In this document: positions 45,957-57,446 of the stretch, in pieces
Position numbering within the stretch: position 1 is the stretch's first letter
Layout: every line of letters begins with the position of its first letter
NCBI GenBank assembly: GCA_029216955.1
Contig: JANAVB010044017.1
Coordinates: 1,395,385 to 1,459,384, forward strand
DNA from: Iris pallida
Taxonomy: Eukaryota > Streptophyta > Magnoliopsida > Asparagales > Iridaceae
DNA length: 64,000 nt
Reading direction: 5' to 3'
Notes under the pieces: model-generated
Told to the model about the DNA's origin: nothing
Seen by the model: the letters and a program-made list of their open reading frames with translations, nothing else
Database searches by the model: none
Position numbers and translations under genes: made by a program

Positions 45957-48900
45957 ATGTCACCACTTCCAACTCCAGAACCTTCTGAATCTGATGAAGA
46001 AGAACGTTCAAATTCTTCTGATTTTATCTCATGGGACTCTGATACCAGCATCGGTCATATTCATAAGGCGATAGTATCTTCTAATAAGGTGTCCGTCGAA
46101 TTCTCAGAAGACGACGAAAGTGACATTGAAGAAGCACCTGAAATGGATCCTTGGGTACAAAGGATGGACAATCAGTGGGAACTTTGTTTTGAACAACGAG
46201 AACCACCTACTGAAGATCAACTAGTCCAAGTTGATATTGGAGAGAAAGGTATATCACGACCAATCTTCATCAGCAAAAATCTTTCAGAAGGTGATAGACA
46301 AGAGTTACTTCACCTTATTCATGAATACATTGACGTCTTCGCCTGGAGTTACGAAGACATGCCGGGATTAGATCCTCAAATTGCAACTCACAGGCTTAAC
46401 ATCTTGCCGAATGTCAAACCGGTCAAACAACAACAACGGCAATTCAAGCCTGAAATGATGGTTACAATTGATGATGAAGTCAAAAAGCTTATAGCTTGTG
46501 GCTTTATCAGAGAAGAACAACATCCTGACTGGGTGGCCAATGTCGTCCATGTCCTGAAGAAGACCGGAAAGGTTCGAGTTTGCATAGACTTTCGGGATCT
46601 CAATGATGCTTGCCCCAAAGATGAATTCTCTCTCCCAATTACTGATGTTATGATTGACAATACATGTGGATTCGAACGAATTTCTTTCATGGATGGGTTT
46701 TCTGGATATAATTAAATCCGGATGGATCCTGAAGATGAAAAATATACTTTGTTTTGTACTCCTCGGGGTGTGTACTGTTATACGGTCATGCCGTTTGGCC
46801 TTAAGAACGCAGGTGCAACTTATCAGTGGGCTATAAGCACTATCTTTCGAGATCATTTGTGAAAGACTGTCGAATGCTATGTTGACGATATTGCTGTCAA
46901 AAGTCGTCTCAAAGAAGATCACATTCAAGATTTAAGAACTATCTTCAATCTAATGTGCCAGCATCAACTCAAGATAAACCCCACCAAGTCTTTCTTGGGT
47001 GTCTCTAGTGGTAAGTTTTTCGACTTCGTCATTACCTCTAAGGGTATACCCGTTGATCCCGAGAAGATCAAAGCCATTCAAGAGATGCGTCCTCCACGCA
47101 ACCTAAAAGAGCTACGAAGATTCTAAGGTTGACTTACGTACATCGGGCGGTTTATTTCAAATTTATCTGGACGTTGTAGACCATTTACTCACTTAATGAA
47201 GAAAGATGTATCTTTCGTTTGGACGGAAGAATGTCAACGAGCATTTGATGATATAAAGCGATATTTAATGAGTCCACCGGTTCTTGTACCACCGATCTCA
47301 GGGATACCCTTCTTAATGTATGTCCGAGCAATGGATCATTCATTGGAAGCTTTGTTGGATCAGAAGAACAAGGAAGGTCATGAACAAGCCATCTACTATC
47401 TCAGCCGAACAATGATTGGAGCTGAACATCGTTATAGTCCAGTGGAGAAGGAATATTTAGCCTTAATGTTTGCTGTTTAGAAGACAAGACATTACATCAT
47501 AGGTCAAACTATCCATGTCATATCCCGGGTCAATCCTCTTCGAGTCTTAATGAAGAAGCCAAGCACACTCAATTCTAGGCTTGCCACATGGGCCATATTA
47601 CTAGCACAATATGATATGGTTTATGTTTCTCAAAAATCTGTGAAAGGCCAAGCACTTGCTGACTTCTTAGCAGCTCATCCCGTCCCTGAGACATCTAAAC
47701 TCTATGATGAGATTCCGGACGAGATATTGGAATCAAATATGATTTCATAAGAATTTCCTACTTGGAGGTTGTTCTTTGATGGAGCTTCTAGAATTGGACC
47801 TGGAGGTACTCTCGTTGCTGGAGTAGGAATTGTTCTTGTTTCACCCGATAGATTAACTATTCAAAGGGCATATTCTTTAGACGAATCATGCTCCAATAAT
47901 GTGGCAGAATACAACACTTTTCTCATTGGACTTCAATTAGCCAAATAATTGAATATTGAATATCTCGAAGTATATGGTGACTCTAAGTTGATTGTTAATC
48001 AGGTTAGAGGCATATATGAAGTCCGACATCAAGATCTGGTACCATACCATGAAACAGCAACCAGAATAGCTTCTTCATTCAAAGGATTCTTCATCGAACA
48101 TGTACGTCGCGTATGCAATACAGAAGCTGATGCTTTAGCCAACTTAGCTGCAGTATTGGCAGTTCCAGTCAAAAGACAACAAATGGTGGTTATCTCTAAT
48201 AGAGAATTATTTTGTGTTGGAAACAACCACAACATTGAATTCAGCAACCTAACTGAAGTCAATGTCATTAGTGAGGATTGGAGGATACCTTTCATTGATT
48301 TTGCAGTACATGACATATTGCCAGAAGATCCTAAAGAAGCTACAAGTATCCGCCGTCGATCACTTCGATTCTATTATAATCATACTACTAAGACATTGTA
48401 TCGAAGAACTTTTGATGGATTACTCTTGAGGTGTTTCGCTGGTGATAAAGCAAAGCAGATATTACGTGAAGCTCATGATGGTATTTGTGGAGCACATCAA
48501 CCTGGTCCTAAACTACAGGATCGTATCCGACGTATGGGCTACTACTGGCCTTCTATGGTATCAGATGCTATTAATTATGCAAGGAAATGTCGTGTATGTC
48601 AAATCCATGCAGATTTCATTCACCAACCGTCGGAATTTCTTCATCCAACTGCAGCCTCATGGCCTTTTGAAGCTTGTGGCATGGATATAATTGGCCCTAT
48701 CAATCCTCCTTCATCTAAAGGGCATCGGTTCATCTTAGCTATAACCGATTATTTTTCCAAGTGGGCGAAAGCTATACCTTTGGCTGAAGTAGAAACTAGT
48801 AGTGTCATCAACTTCATTAAACATCATGTGATATATAGATTTGGTGTCCCTCACCGAATTATTCATGATAATGGGCGGCAATTCATCAGCCAGAAGTTTC

Positions 48901-49535
48901 ATAGGTTCTGTGATGACAACAGAATCAATAATGTTGCCTCAACAGCCTATAATCCTGCAGCTAACGGGTTGGCTGAGGCATTCAACAAGACCATTATCAA
49001 ACTCCTTAAAAAGTTTGTCTCTATTAACAAACGTAATTGGAGTGATAAACTTGGAGAATGTCTATGGGCATATCGTACTACTGTCCGTAACCCCACAGGT
49101 TGTACACCTTTTTCTCTGGTGTATGGATGTGAAGTGGTACTACTTTTAGAGATTCAAATTCCATCATTGAGAATCACCATTGCTAATGAGCTTACTACAG
49201 ACAATAATGATCGTTTTTGGCTTCAGGAATTAGAGGCGCTCGATGAGAAAAGGTTATTAGCTCAACAACACATTGAACTTTATCAGGCACAAATTTCAAA
49301 AGCTTTCAATCGTAAAGTCAGAGTGCGAACATTTCAAGAAGGCGAGTTGGTTCTTACAGTCAGACGTCCTATGACTATGACACATATGAGCAAAGACAAG
49401 TTCGAGGCAAAATGGAAAGGACCATATGTGATAAATAAAGTCTTTTCTAACGGAGCCTATCAATTGACAGATATGGATGGTAGAGTTGCTTTGATGCCCA
49501 TCAATGGCAAATTTCTTAAGAAATATTATGTATGA
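45957..49535 (+). pseudogene. pol: Element I RT, RNase H, second RNase H and integrase (seven or more stops)
   Basis: One frame from 45957 to 49535. RT: IREEQHPDWVANVV, VCIDFRDLNDACPKDEF, VMPFGLKNAGATYQ, YVDDIAVKS (about 46878). First RNase H: FLMYVRAMDHSLEALL. Second, archaeal-type RNase H: RLFFDGASRIGPGGTLVAG, YGDSKLIVNQV. Integrase: HDGICGAH, CRVCQIH, Asp in GMDIIGPI, Asp in IIHDNGRQF, Glu in NGLAEAFNK, ending FLKKYYV. Stops at 46713-46715, 46861-46863, 47125-47127, 47131-47133, 47478-47480, 47748-47750 and 47946-47948. The last 528 codons (from 47949) are open. Confidence 0.92.
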
Positions 49536-49617
49536 AGACAAAATGTACTTTATTTTCAGAAACATGATGTAAATAAAAGTTTATTTTTATTCAAAAGCAG
49601 AATTGAATTACATAATA

Positions 49618-49905
49618 TTAAGGACGGGGAGGAGGCCCTAATCCTTCATGATTAAATACATAGTTCGCCAATCGTTCAAGCATTTCATTGCCAGAACTCA
49701 CGAAAAACTCGCAAGCAGCCATCCTCAATGCTTCTTCTTTAGCAGTCTTCCCGGGTTCCACTAATTTGGAGATCAAATCCTGTCCTGGTGCAGGAGGAAC
49801 AGTTGAGCCTTTGCCCCTTTCTTTCTGCGGAGGTACTGAGGGCTCAGCAGGTTGTGTCTCAGTTTTTCCTTCAAGCTTCGGGATGAGCAAATCTTTGGAA
49901 GACAT
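49618..49905 (-). CDS. Antisense ORF 1 of element I (95 aa)
   Basis: Minus-strand ORF MSSKDLLIPKLEGKTETQP..., ending HEGLGPPPRP, which starts 50 bp after a TATA box (TCTATAAATAG on the minus strand, 49957-49967). N-terminal half proline/charged, C-terminal half helix-like (AKEEALRMAACEFFVSSGNEMLERLANYVF). It lies 82 bp from the integrase stop, in the same place and polarity as the accessory gene of O, but the proteins are not visibly alike. No domain recognised. It may be one exon of a longer gene or a stand-alone gene. Confidence 0.5.
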   Translation of the reverse strand: MSSKDLLIPKLEGKTETQPAEPSVPPQKERGKGSTVPPAPGQDLISKLVEPGKTAKEEALRMAACEFFVSSGNEMLERLANYVFNHEGLGPPPRP

Positions 49906-49956
49906 TTTTTTATACAGAAGGAAAAGAGATTGGTGATGTCTACGAAAGTTTTTGTT

Positions 49957-49967
49957 CTATTTATAGA
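49957..49967 (-). promoter_or_regulatory. TATA box of antisense ORF 1 in element I
   Basis: TCTATAAATAG on the minus strand, 52-60 bp before the ATG at 49905. It is directed against pol transcription of the same element. Confidence 0.6.
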
Positions 49968-50025
49968 CAAAACAACTAGATAGTCAATCTCGAGAACTGA
50001 TACGACTTTTCAAAAAAAACTCAAC

Positions 50026-50115
50026 TGTTCGTTCATTTATAACAGTTAGTTCATTTATAACTGTTCGTTCATTTCCAACTGTTCGTTCATTATCCGATGT
50101 GATTGTTCATTTATT
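50026..50115. repeat. ACTGTTCGTTCATT short tandem repeat
   Basis: Four units of AACTGTTCGTTCATTTATA type (18-20 bp) follow each other, the second with AGTTAGTTC instead. They lie just upstream of the antisense TATA box at 49957. Confidence 0.75.
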
Positions 50116-50352
50116 TTCGGTGTCCTTATCTCGAAAGTTGAAGTGACCGTTCACTTTTCCTAATGAGAGTTCACATTCTCTATACTTTTGAAATTCTGCA
50201 TTACATCAGCAACTTGTTATCCACATTTTTCCTTGATTCTATGTTTCTTATCACCACATCAAAATCAAATCGTAAAGAAGAGAAAATCATTCTTTATTCC
50301 TTCTTTAAAAACATAGATACATCTTAATGGAAATCTATTACATCTCGGATTT

Positions 50353-50838
50353 TCATTCTAAATGAAGGTCTATTACATCTTTGGATCTTTCCATTGATAA
50401 TGAAGATCTATTACATCTTTGGATCTTCTTATTTGTTGGTGGTAATTCCTTGTCGTTTTGACCCGAAGCAACGAGCTCGACAATGGAATCAACTCTGGTC
50501 TTCTCTCTCAGAAAGACTAGAGGAGAACCACAGAGTGCAGCAGCCCAAAGATGAGCTGCTGTCAATACAACTGGTGGAAGGAGACAACCCGCCAGGAGAA
50601 CTAGGAACGAGATCACCCTTCTGATCCGATTCCTAATTCTGTCTCTCCACCATCCAACTCTCATGTATACAGGCTCTTCCAACCATCTGAGGAAGACCCT
50701 TCTTAACATGAAGAGTCCTGAGCTGTCTGATTTGAGTGTCAGAACCATATGAGCTGCCTGATGTGGGTGTCAAAAGAGTGTTCTCTGCAACATCCAAATC
50801 ACCAATACCAGTTCTGAAGAAGCTCTCTAACCAAATCC
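50353..50838 (-). other. Antisense exon-like ORF of element I, 5' end cut by element E
   Basis: On the minus strand a pyrimidine-rich tract ends in TTGATATTTGTAG (acceptor-like), after which 50838-50633 is open in one frame (IWLESFFRTGIGDLDVAENTL... to WMVERQN). A second frame in the same stretch (50748-50353) is open for 131 codons from an internal ATG. If real, the first is a downstream exon whose upstream part lies right of element E. A conserved phrase pair (GGATCTTCATT / ATTACATCTTTGGATCTT) repeats at 50370-50425. Coding status is unproven. Confidence 0.35.
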
Positions 50839-50877
50839 CTACAAATATCAATAAAACAAGAGAAGTTAGCAGAATCT

Positions 50878-51823
50878 TGAAGAACAGTTTGGCAACTCTA
50901 GAGGGGGGTGAATAGAGTTTATATAGAAAAATAGCCAATTAAAAATAACTCTTTCACCAACAATAAATAATCAGAGTAAAGTGCGAAAAATAAATGAAGA
51001 GCAGAAGAGCATACGCAAACACAACGATTTTAACCTGGTTTTCCTCGTGGAGGACTAGTCCAGGCCTGAGAACTCTAGCTCAGGATTAAATCCACTATTT
51101 GTGAAATAGTAGCTTACAACCCGTGCCTTTTCTTCAGAAGAGCACGTCAACTTCTAACAGAGGATCGCAGTGGCGATTTGCTTGGAATTGTCCAAGCGAC
51201 TTCTTCACTCTTGCACAAGAATCCTAACTGAGAGATGCTGAGCACTCGAGACTTAGGAGGCTTGTGGCTAGTAGATAGGAAGGGTATGGCTTATTGAGCT
51301 TGTAGGAGAGAAGAGAAGAGAAGATTGAGTGAATTGAAATAAGAGAATTCATGCCCTATTTATAGTGTTTTTAGAGGCAGAATTCGGCCAGAATTCGGGT
51401 AGGAAAATTCAAAAATTTGGCCGTTGGACAGCTAGCAACCAGCTAACCCTAAAATTAGGGTTCCTGATTTCTAGGGGACAGAGTTCGGCCCGAACTCTGT
51501 GTGGAGGCAGTGTTCGGCCCGAACTCTGTCTCCAGAGCACAGAGTGGTCCTAAGTGGGACTTGTGGGCAATTTTTGTTTTGGTGGAGCTTGGGATTTTGG
51601 GTAGGCTTATAGACTAAGTTCCAAGAGCTCAGCATAACTCAGAGTACATACATCTAGACTCAATAAAATGTAAAAGTACAGACTCGAAAATACACTGAGA
51701 GTCGGAAACTGAGCTGTTGTCTGTCCTGAACTGAATGCAGATGTCGTGTGTCGTATTGAATTTATACAGATATTATTTAGTCAATGTAGTCAATATTTGG
51801 TTGACTGTGACTTTGTGTCAACA
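50878..51823 (-). repeat. 3' LTR of element E
   Basis: On the plus strand it runs TGAAGAACAG to TGTGTCAACA. It holds two AGTTCGGCCCGAACT-type boxes (51482-51498 intact, the second with GTGTTC), and TATA CTATTTATAG at 51357-51366 (minus sense CTATAAATAG). The polypurine tract ATGGGGGAGAT (minus strand) is at 51824-51834. Confidence 0.95.
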
Positions 51824-51834
51824 ATCTCCCCCAT

Positions 51835-52404
51835 ATTGATAATTGACAAAATAATAAATGTATATTTCAATATTCATACCTGGACACAGTTGGTTAAAAC
51901 ACAGCTCCCCCATAAACAATGCCGAGCTAGAATAAGATAGCTCCCCCGTAATCAGTGAACGGTGCCGAGCTAGAATCAATAGCTCTCCCCCGTAAATAAT
52001 GCATAGAACCTGTGGCCTGATAAAAATATTTTCCCAAAAGCAAACACAAGCACACAAATACAAATATACATATTCAAATATACATATTTCTTCCCCTTTT
52101 GGCAGTTAGCAATATAAAGGATCATATAGACTGCATAAGGAAAAGCATGGGAATAGCAGTATAGACAATGAAAAGTAATCCAACCACACCAAGCAGAGAA
52201 GAAACAGTATAATACTAATAAAACAAGTCACTGACATAAAATAGAACTACGAAAAAAACATAAAAAGTTATCCACCAACCAGCACATCATCAGGGTTTGA
52301 AGACATAAATCCAGTACATAAATCCATAACAAACTGAAATAACTAAAATCAAAAAGGCAACTAAGACCATCAGCAGTGTCAGCAGCATATCAAGCCAATC
52401 TCCA
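51835..52404 (-). other. Element E 3' untranslated region
   Basis: No gene. GAGCTAGAAT..AGCTCCCCC units repeat three times at 51900-51995, matching the GGGGGAGCT repeats in D. Confidence 0.7.
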
Positions 52405-53670
52405 TCATGGAGCACGAGAAGGTCCTGGAACATCGAAAAGGTCCTGGAACATCTGAAGATCCACAAAAGCATCATCCGGATCCATATACCTCATGACCCA
52501 CGGATCGTCTATACGATGACCCGCGTGATCTGGATCCCGCTCAATAGGCACATGCAGATCAGGATGACGAGCAAGTGAATACCGCATATCATGCAGAGAG
52601 TTCCCAAGGGCACTGATCTGCAAGGTGGTACGGTAATCCTGCTGCGTCCAGCGATCATCCTCAATGGCAAAACGATCGCGAAGCAAGGTCTGAAGAGAAT
52701 CCAGGTTGGCAGGAGGAGGAGGTGCATCCTGTCCGAGTGGAGGGGCATCAGGCGCCTCATCAGCAGAATGCTCAGATGACTCAGAAGCAGCGACAGGCTG
52801 AAGGAGTCGTACCTTGGATAGAAAGGTAGGTGCAGGCATGAACGGACAAGCATCAAGTGGTATTTGAAAAGCACGAAAGATCAAAGGAAGATACAGAGGA
52901 TAAACCAAAGCTCGTGGTTTCCTCCTACAGTGAATCATCCAGTCCATCATGGTACGTGGAAGATTGAAAGAAATTCCAAAGTGAAGATGATAAAGAGCAG
53001 ATATCTCAAGATAAGTGATATCATCATGGGAACCTGTTTTGGGTAGAATGGTGTTAGAAATAATCCAATGAAGGTCAGAAAAATATGGGTTGAGATATTT
53101 AGCCGTGAGCTTGCGAGGACGTGTGTATGGAGTACACAAATTGTCCTTGAAGCTTTCAAAGGAAATTCTGTCGGGAAAACGGAACGAGCGAGCGTCAACT
53201 AGCTTTTCCCAAGAATTGGGCTCTAGAAGATCAAGATATTCGGCTAAGTCAAAGTCATCAAAAGATATATTGATACCTGCAACTCGTGAATAAATATGAA
53301 GGTCATCAAAGGTTAAGTTGCAGTAGAACATTTGAACGGCATGACGATAGATAGCAGAAGTTGTGGTAACTAGTTCATCAAGATAGAGATCATGGAATAA
53401 AGAATCATATTGAGAGAATATGGAGAAATTAATAGGATGTCCTGTGAATACCTGTCGATTCCGAAAGTCACTAAACCAGTTGTTTGATGCATCTTGTGAG
53501 ACAAAAAGTCTGTTGTCATAGGTGGAAGGATTTTGAGGACGAGGTGGATTGAACAAAGGATGGGATAGTTGAAGTTGTTCAATGATTTGTTCAATTGATG
53601 GAGGAGAATCCGAAGAGGAAATACTCTCAACTCGAATTCTCTTCCCACGATTGAACAAGCAAGGAGCCAT
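52405..53670 (-). CDS. Element E third ORF: env-position protein, 421 aa, function unknown
   Basis: Complete ORF from ATG 53670 (MAPCLFNRGKRIRVESISSS) to 52405. Basic N-terminus, Ser/Pro-rich linker (SSDSPPSIEQIIEQLQ), then a domain of about 220 residues with NRLFVSQDASNNWFSDF, MFYCNLTFDDLHIYSRVAG, FNLPRTMMDWMIHCRRKPRA and LVYPLYLPLIFRAFQIPL. These resemble the 'putative plant transposon protein' domain of Athila and SIRE extra ORFs. A proline/acidic linker (DEAPDAPPLGQDAPPPPANL), a helical stretch and a conserved tail (YMDPDDAFVD, PGPSRAP) follow. I see no signal peptide or clear transmembrane helix, so 'envelope' describes position only. Conservation with D (intact frame through many substitutions) suggests it was under selection. 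Confidence 0.85.
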   Translation of the reverse strand: MAPCLFNRGKRIRVESISSSDSPPSIEQIIEQLQLSHPLFNPPRPQNPSTYDNRLFVSQDASNNWFSDFRNRQVFTGHPINFSIFSQYDSLFHDLYLDELVTTTSAIYRHAVQMFYCNLTFDDLHIYSRVAGINISFDDFDLAEYLDLLEPNSWEKLVDARSFRFPDRISFESFKDNLCTPYTRPRKLTAKYLNPYFSDLHWIISNTILPKTGSHDDITYLEISALYHLHFGISFNLPRTMMDWMIHCRRKPRALVYPLYLPLIFRAFQIPLDACPFMPAPTFLSKVRLLQPVAASESSEHSADEAPDAPPLGQDAPPPPANLDSLQTLLRDRFAIEDDRWTQQDYRTTLQISALGNSLHDMRYSLARHPDLHVPIERDPDHAGHRIDDPWVMRYMDPDDAFVDLQMFQDLFDVPGPSRAP

Positions 53671-54407
53671 TAAAAGATTTTAACTAGAAAATAGGAATGG
53701 TACCTCAAACAAGTAATAAACAATGGAAGAGAATGGAGAGAAACCCCTTTTTCTTGATTTTGAGAAGCACTGGAGCACTCTAGATCAAAAACTAGGGTTA
53801 GGGTTTCAAGGAAAGATTTTGTATAGGTGAGAAAGGTGGTAGTAGTGAAGGAGAGAGATGGAATCCCGACATAAAGTAGGGTTTTGTCTTTGGTCGGGTG
53901 AAATATTGACCATTGGATTAAAATTGATCCAACGGCAGAGCCAGATCCCGACCCTGGAACCTAAGAACCGAACTCGGCCCGAACTCTGATAGGGGCAGAG
54001 TTCGGCCCGAGTTCTGGATCAATGGTCCAGAACTGAAAACAGGCAAAGAACATGAAGAAAAAGTTTAAGAGTTAAACAAAAGATAGTTGAGGACAACAAA
54101 GAGTGAAAAAAAAATAGATAGAGAGGTACTCAGAAAACAGAATAAACTTTAGAAAATCTCAATTAGGCAACATTAAATCGAAAACGAGCCATATAATAAA
54201 TAAGGACATATACTATGGTTCAATAGTCCAAATTTGCCATGGGTTAGCTGCAGGGGCCGGATCCCAGCTAGCGGTAGTCCTGAGGACTAGTGCACCGTGT
54301 CGCTTAGGCTTTTACGCCTTGTTGTCAGAAGGACCCTTTCGGCTTGTACCCATACCAAATTCTTCGAAAAAGAATCACAATATACTCGATATTTACGCAG
54401 GTGAGTT
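53671..54407 (-). promoter_or_regulatory. Element E spacer before third ORF, with LTR-like boxes
   Basis: No gene. Boxes GAACTCGGCCCGAACTC and GAGTTCGGCCCGAGTTC (plus strand, 53973-54013) match those of D upstream of its third ORF and resemble the LTR boxes. A pyrimidine-rich (minus strand) leader follows to the ATG. A conserved block at 54240-54360 (GGGCCGGATCCCAGCTAGCG) is shared with D at 35000-35090. Confidence 0.5.
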
Positions 54408-57400
54408 TCAATTTATAACTGCTTCATCTAAAATTCCAAGTTCACGACAAAGAAAATTGAAGCGCTCTTCGGATAGTGGCTTAGTAAAGAAATCTGCCAG
54501 CTGATGATCAGTGTCAATAAATTCTAAGTTAATCGTGCCATTTTGCTGATGATCACGCAAAAAGTGGTGTCTAATCTCAATATGTTTAGTGCGTGAGTGG
54601 CAGACAGGGTTCTTAGTCAAATTGATTGCACTAGTATTGTCACAGAATATAGGAATATGCATGAAAGATAACTTATAGTCTTTAAGGGTTTGCTTCATCC
54701 ACAGAATTTGTGCACAACAACGCCCAGCTGCTATGTATTCAGCTTCTGTTGTGGATAGTGCGACAGAGTTCTGCTTCTTGCTAAACCATGAGACTAAAGC
54801 CTTTCCTAATAAATGACACGTGCCGCTCGTACTTTTACGGTCGACCTTGCATCCAGCAAAGTCAGCATCAGAGTAACCGATGAGGTCAAATGATGTTGAC
54901 TTGGGATACCATAGGCCCACTGTAACCGTACCCTTAAGGTATCGAAAGATACGCTTAACCGCGGTCATGTGAGATTCCTTAGGATTTGCTTGATATCTAG
55001 CACATAGGCAAACACTAAACATGATATCGGGGCGACTAGCAGTTAAATAAAGTAAGCTGTCTATCATACCTCGATACTTACGTTGATCAACGGGTTTGCC
55101 GCTCTCATCTGGTTCGAGTTTGGTTGAAATAGCCATTGGAGTGCTGATTGGTTTGATGTTGTCAAGATCGAACTTCTTCAGCATGTCCTTGGTATACTTC
55201 GATTGACAGATGAAAGTTCCATTAGCCAGTTGTTTTACTTGCAGACCAAGAAAGTAGTTGAGCTCTCCCATCATGCTCATCTTAAATTCCGTCTGCTTAC
55301 ACTTGGCAAATTCTTGACAAAGAGTTTCATCAGTAGACCCAAAAATAATATCATCAACATAAATCTGAATTAATAGAATGGTGTCTTTGAAAGATTTGAT
55401 AAACAGTGTGGTGTCAATTTTCCCTTTTGAAAAACCTTTCTCAAGCAAGAAACTGCTTAGCCTTTCATACCAAGCTCTGGGGGCTTGTTTAAGGCCATAA
55501 AGCGCTTTCTTCAGCTTGAACACGTGGTCGGGAAATTTATGATTTTCAAAGCCAGGGGGTTGTTTGACATAAACTTCCTCCTTAATAAAGCCATTCAAGA
55601 AAGCACTTTTAACATCCATTTGAAATAATTTAAAGTTTTGAAAATTAGCAAAAGCATAAAGCATCCGAATGGATTCTAGTCTAGCAACAGGAGCATACGT
55701 CTCATCGTAGTCGATACCTTCCTCTTGGTTGTATCCTTGAGCTACTAGACGAGCTTTGTTACGTGTGACTGAACCATCTTCATTTACTTTGTTTCTAAAC
55801 ACCCATTTGGTACCAATTATTGAGTGATTAGCCGGTCTAGGAACTAGTTCCCATACTTGGCTCCTCTCAAATTGGTTGAGTTCTTCTTGCATAGCAGAAA
55901 TCCAAAATTCATCATTAAAAGCTTCAGAAATGTTTTTAGGCTCTACTTGTGAAATGAAGGCAGTGCTAGCAACGGAGTCTCTTAGTGATGATCTAGTAGT
56001 TACTCCACGTGAAACTTCTCCTATAACTAAATTTTCTGGATGAGAAGGTTTGAAAGAGAATTTCTTAGGCAAACCCTCCAGAGAATTAGTTTCGGTTGAA
56101 GTATTCATTGGAGTAGAAGTTGATGGCTCAACGTCATCATCAAGAGTACTTGCTGCACTGTTATCTTCATCAAAAGTCACATTTGTTGACTCTTCCACAA
56201 TAAGTGAGCGTTTATTGAAAACTCTATATCCCTTACTCTTGGCGGCATAACCAAGAAAGATACCATCGTCAGCTTTGGCATCAAATTTGCCTAAGTTGTC
56301 TTTGGTGTTAAGGATAAAACATCTACAGCCAAAAACTTTAAAATAAGAAACATTGGGGGTTCTCCCAAACCAAACCTCATAGGGTATTTTCTTCGTAATG
56401 GGACGAATAAGCACCCTATTCAAAATGTGGCATGCTGTACTTACAGCCTCTGCCCAAAAATATTTCGGAAGAGAAAATTTATTCAACATGACTCTAGCCA
56501 TATCGCCAAGAGTCCTATTCTTCCGCTCCACAACACCATTTTGTTGAGGAGTTCTAGGACAAGAAAATTCATGATCAAAACCATTTGCATTACAAAAACT
56601 TTCAAAATCATAATTTACGAATTCGCCTCCATGATCACTTCGGATTCGAGTAATCATGTAGCCTTTTTCGTTTTGAACTTTCTTTACAAAAATTTTGAAA
56701 GCAGAAATAGCATCGCTCTTATTAGCGAGAAAGAAAACCCATGTAAATCTCGAAAAATCATCAACAATAACAAATGCATAAAGTTTGCCTCCAAGGCTAG
56801 CTATTCTACTAGGATCAAATAAATCCATATGAAGTAGTTGCAAGGGTCTAGTAGTACTTACAGAGTTGATAGAATGAAATAAGGATTTAGTTGCCTTGTT
56901 TAGTTCACATTCGGCACATACCGTATCCTTTTTGAACGTGATGTCAGGCAATCCTCTCACTAGCTTCTTGGTGGAAAGCCTGGATATAGCATCCATGTTG
57001 GCATGACCAAGACACTGGTGCCAAAGTAGTCGTTCGTCTTTGTGGGCATATAGACATCTACCTGCATTGTTAGTATTTATAGAAAGATAGAAAATGTAGA
57101 TATTGTCCTCTCTTTTCCCTTCAAAAGTAATGTCTCCTGTTGACCTATCATAGATGTAGCAACTGTTTTGTCCAAAGTTAATATCATATCCATGATCAGC
57201 AAGATGACTAATGCTGAGCAGGTTATGCTTTAATTCGGTCACTAGGCAGACATCCTTTATTACAGGAGAAGGAGGATGACCAATGATACCATTACCTATA
57301 ATGTGTCCTTTGAGATTGTTACCGAAGGATACGTATCCTTCTCTCTTCATCGATAGTGATGCAAAAAGATTTGCGTCTCCCGTCATATATCGCGAGCATC

Positions 57401-57446
57401 CACTATCGAGAATCCACTTACTTTCAGTTGAGGAGGGAAGGTCCAC
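54408..57446 (-). CDS. pol: Element E Pol: protease, integrase, RT, RNase H (about 1012 codons)
   Basis: Open from a TAG-bounded GTG codon at 57446 to 54408. Order: protease [14 protein letters not shown]; integrase zinc finger [13 protein letters not shown]...CAECELNK; core with Asp in LHMDLFD (usual Gly after Phe is Asp), Asp in IRSDHGGEF, Glu in [12 protein letters not shown] with [48 protein letters not shown] (about 55350); RNase H with [42 protein letters not shown] and [14 protein letters not shown]. This set of motifs is of the SIRE/Maximus lineage. The frame is +1 relative to gag, with 23 nt overlap and no ATG, so Pol is probably made as a Gag-Pol fusion by frameshifting, or from a form with an indel. 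Confidence 0.94.
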   Translation of the reverse strand: MDLPSSTESKWILDSGCSRYMTGDANLFASLSMKREGYVSFGNNLKGHIIGNGIIGHPPSPVIKDVCLVTELKHNLLSISHLADHGYDINFGQNSCYIYDRSTGDITFEGKREDNIYIFYLSINTNNAGRCLYAHKDERLLWHQCLGHANMDAISRLSTKKLVRGLPDITFKKDTVCAECELNKATKSLFHSINSVSTTRPLQLLHMDLFDPSRIASLGGKLYAFVIVDDFSRFTWVFFLANKSDAISAFKIFVKKVQNEKGYMITRIRSDHGGEFVNYDFESFCNANGFDHEFSCPRTPQQNGVVERKNRTLGDMARVMLNKFSLPKYFWAEAVSTACHILNRVLIRPITKKIPYEVWFGRTPNVSYFKVFGCRCFILNTKDNLGKFDAKADDGIFLGYAAKSKGYRVFNKRSLIVEESTNVTFDEDNSAASTLDDDVEPSTSTPMNTSTETNSLEGLPKKFSFKPSHPENLVIGEVSRGVTTRSSLRDSVASTAFISQVEPKNISEAFNDEFWISAMQEELNQFERSQVWELVPRPANHSIIGTKWVFRNKVNEDGSVTRNKARLVAQGYNQEEGIDYDETYAPVARLESIRMLYAFANFQNFKLFQMDVKSAFLNGFIKEEVYVKQPPGFENHKFPDHVFKLKKALYGLKQAPRAWYERLSSFLLEKGFSKGKIDTTLFIKSFKDTILLIQIYVDDIIFGSTDETLCQEFAKCKQTEFKMSMMGELNYFLGLQVKQLANGTFICQSKYTKDMLKKFDLDNIKPISTPMAISTKLEPDESGKPVDQRKYRGMIDSLLYLTASRPDIMFSVCLCARYQANPKESHMTAVKRIFRYLKGTVTVGLWYPKSTSFDLIGYSDADFAGCKVDRKSTSGTCHLLGKALVSWFSKKQNSVALSTTEAEYIAAGRCCAQILWMKQTLKDYKLSFMHIPIFCDNTSAINLTKNPVCHSRTKHIEIRHHFLRDHQQNGTINLEFIDTDHQLADFFTKPLSEERFNFLCRELGILDEAVIN

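Noticed and set aside
52405..53670. Calling the third ORF of E a viral envelope glycoprotein
   Set aside because: There is no signal peptide, transmembrane segment or furin-like site. Only the genomic position suggests env.
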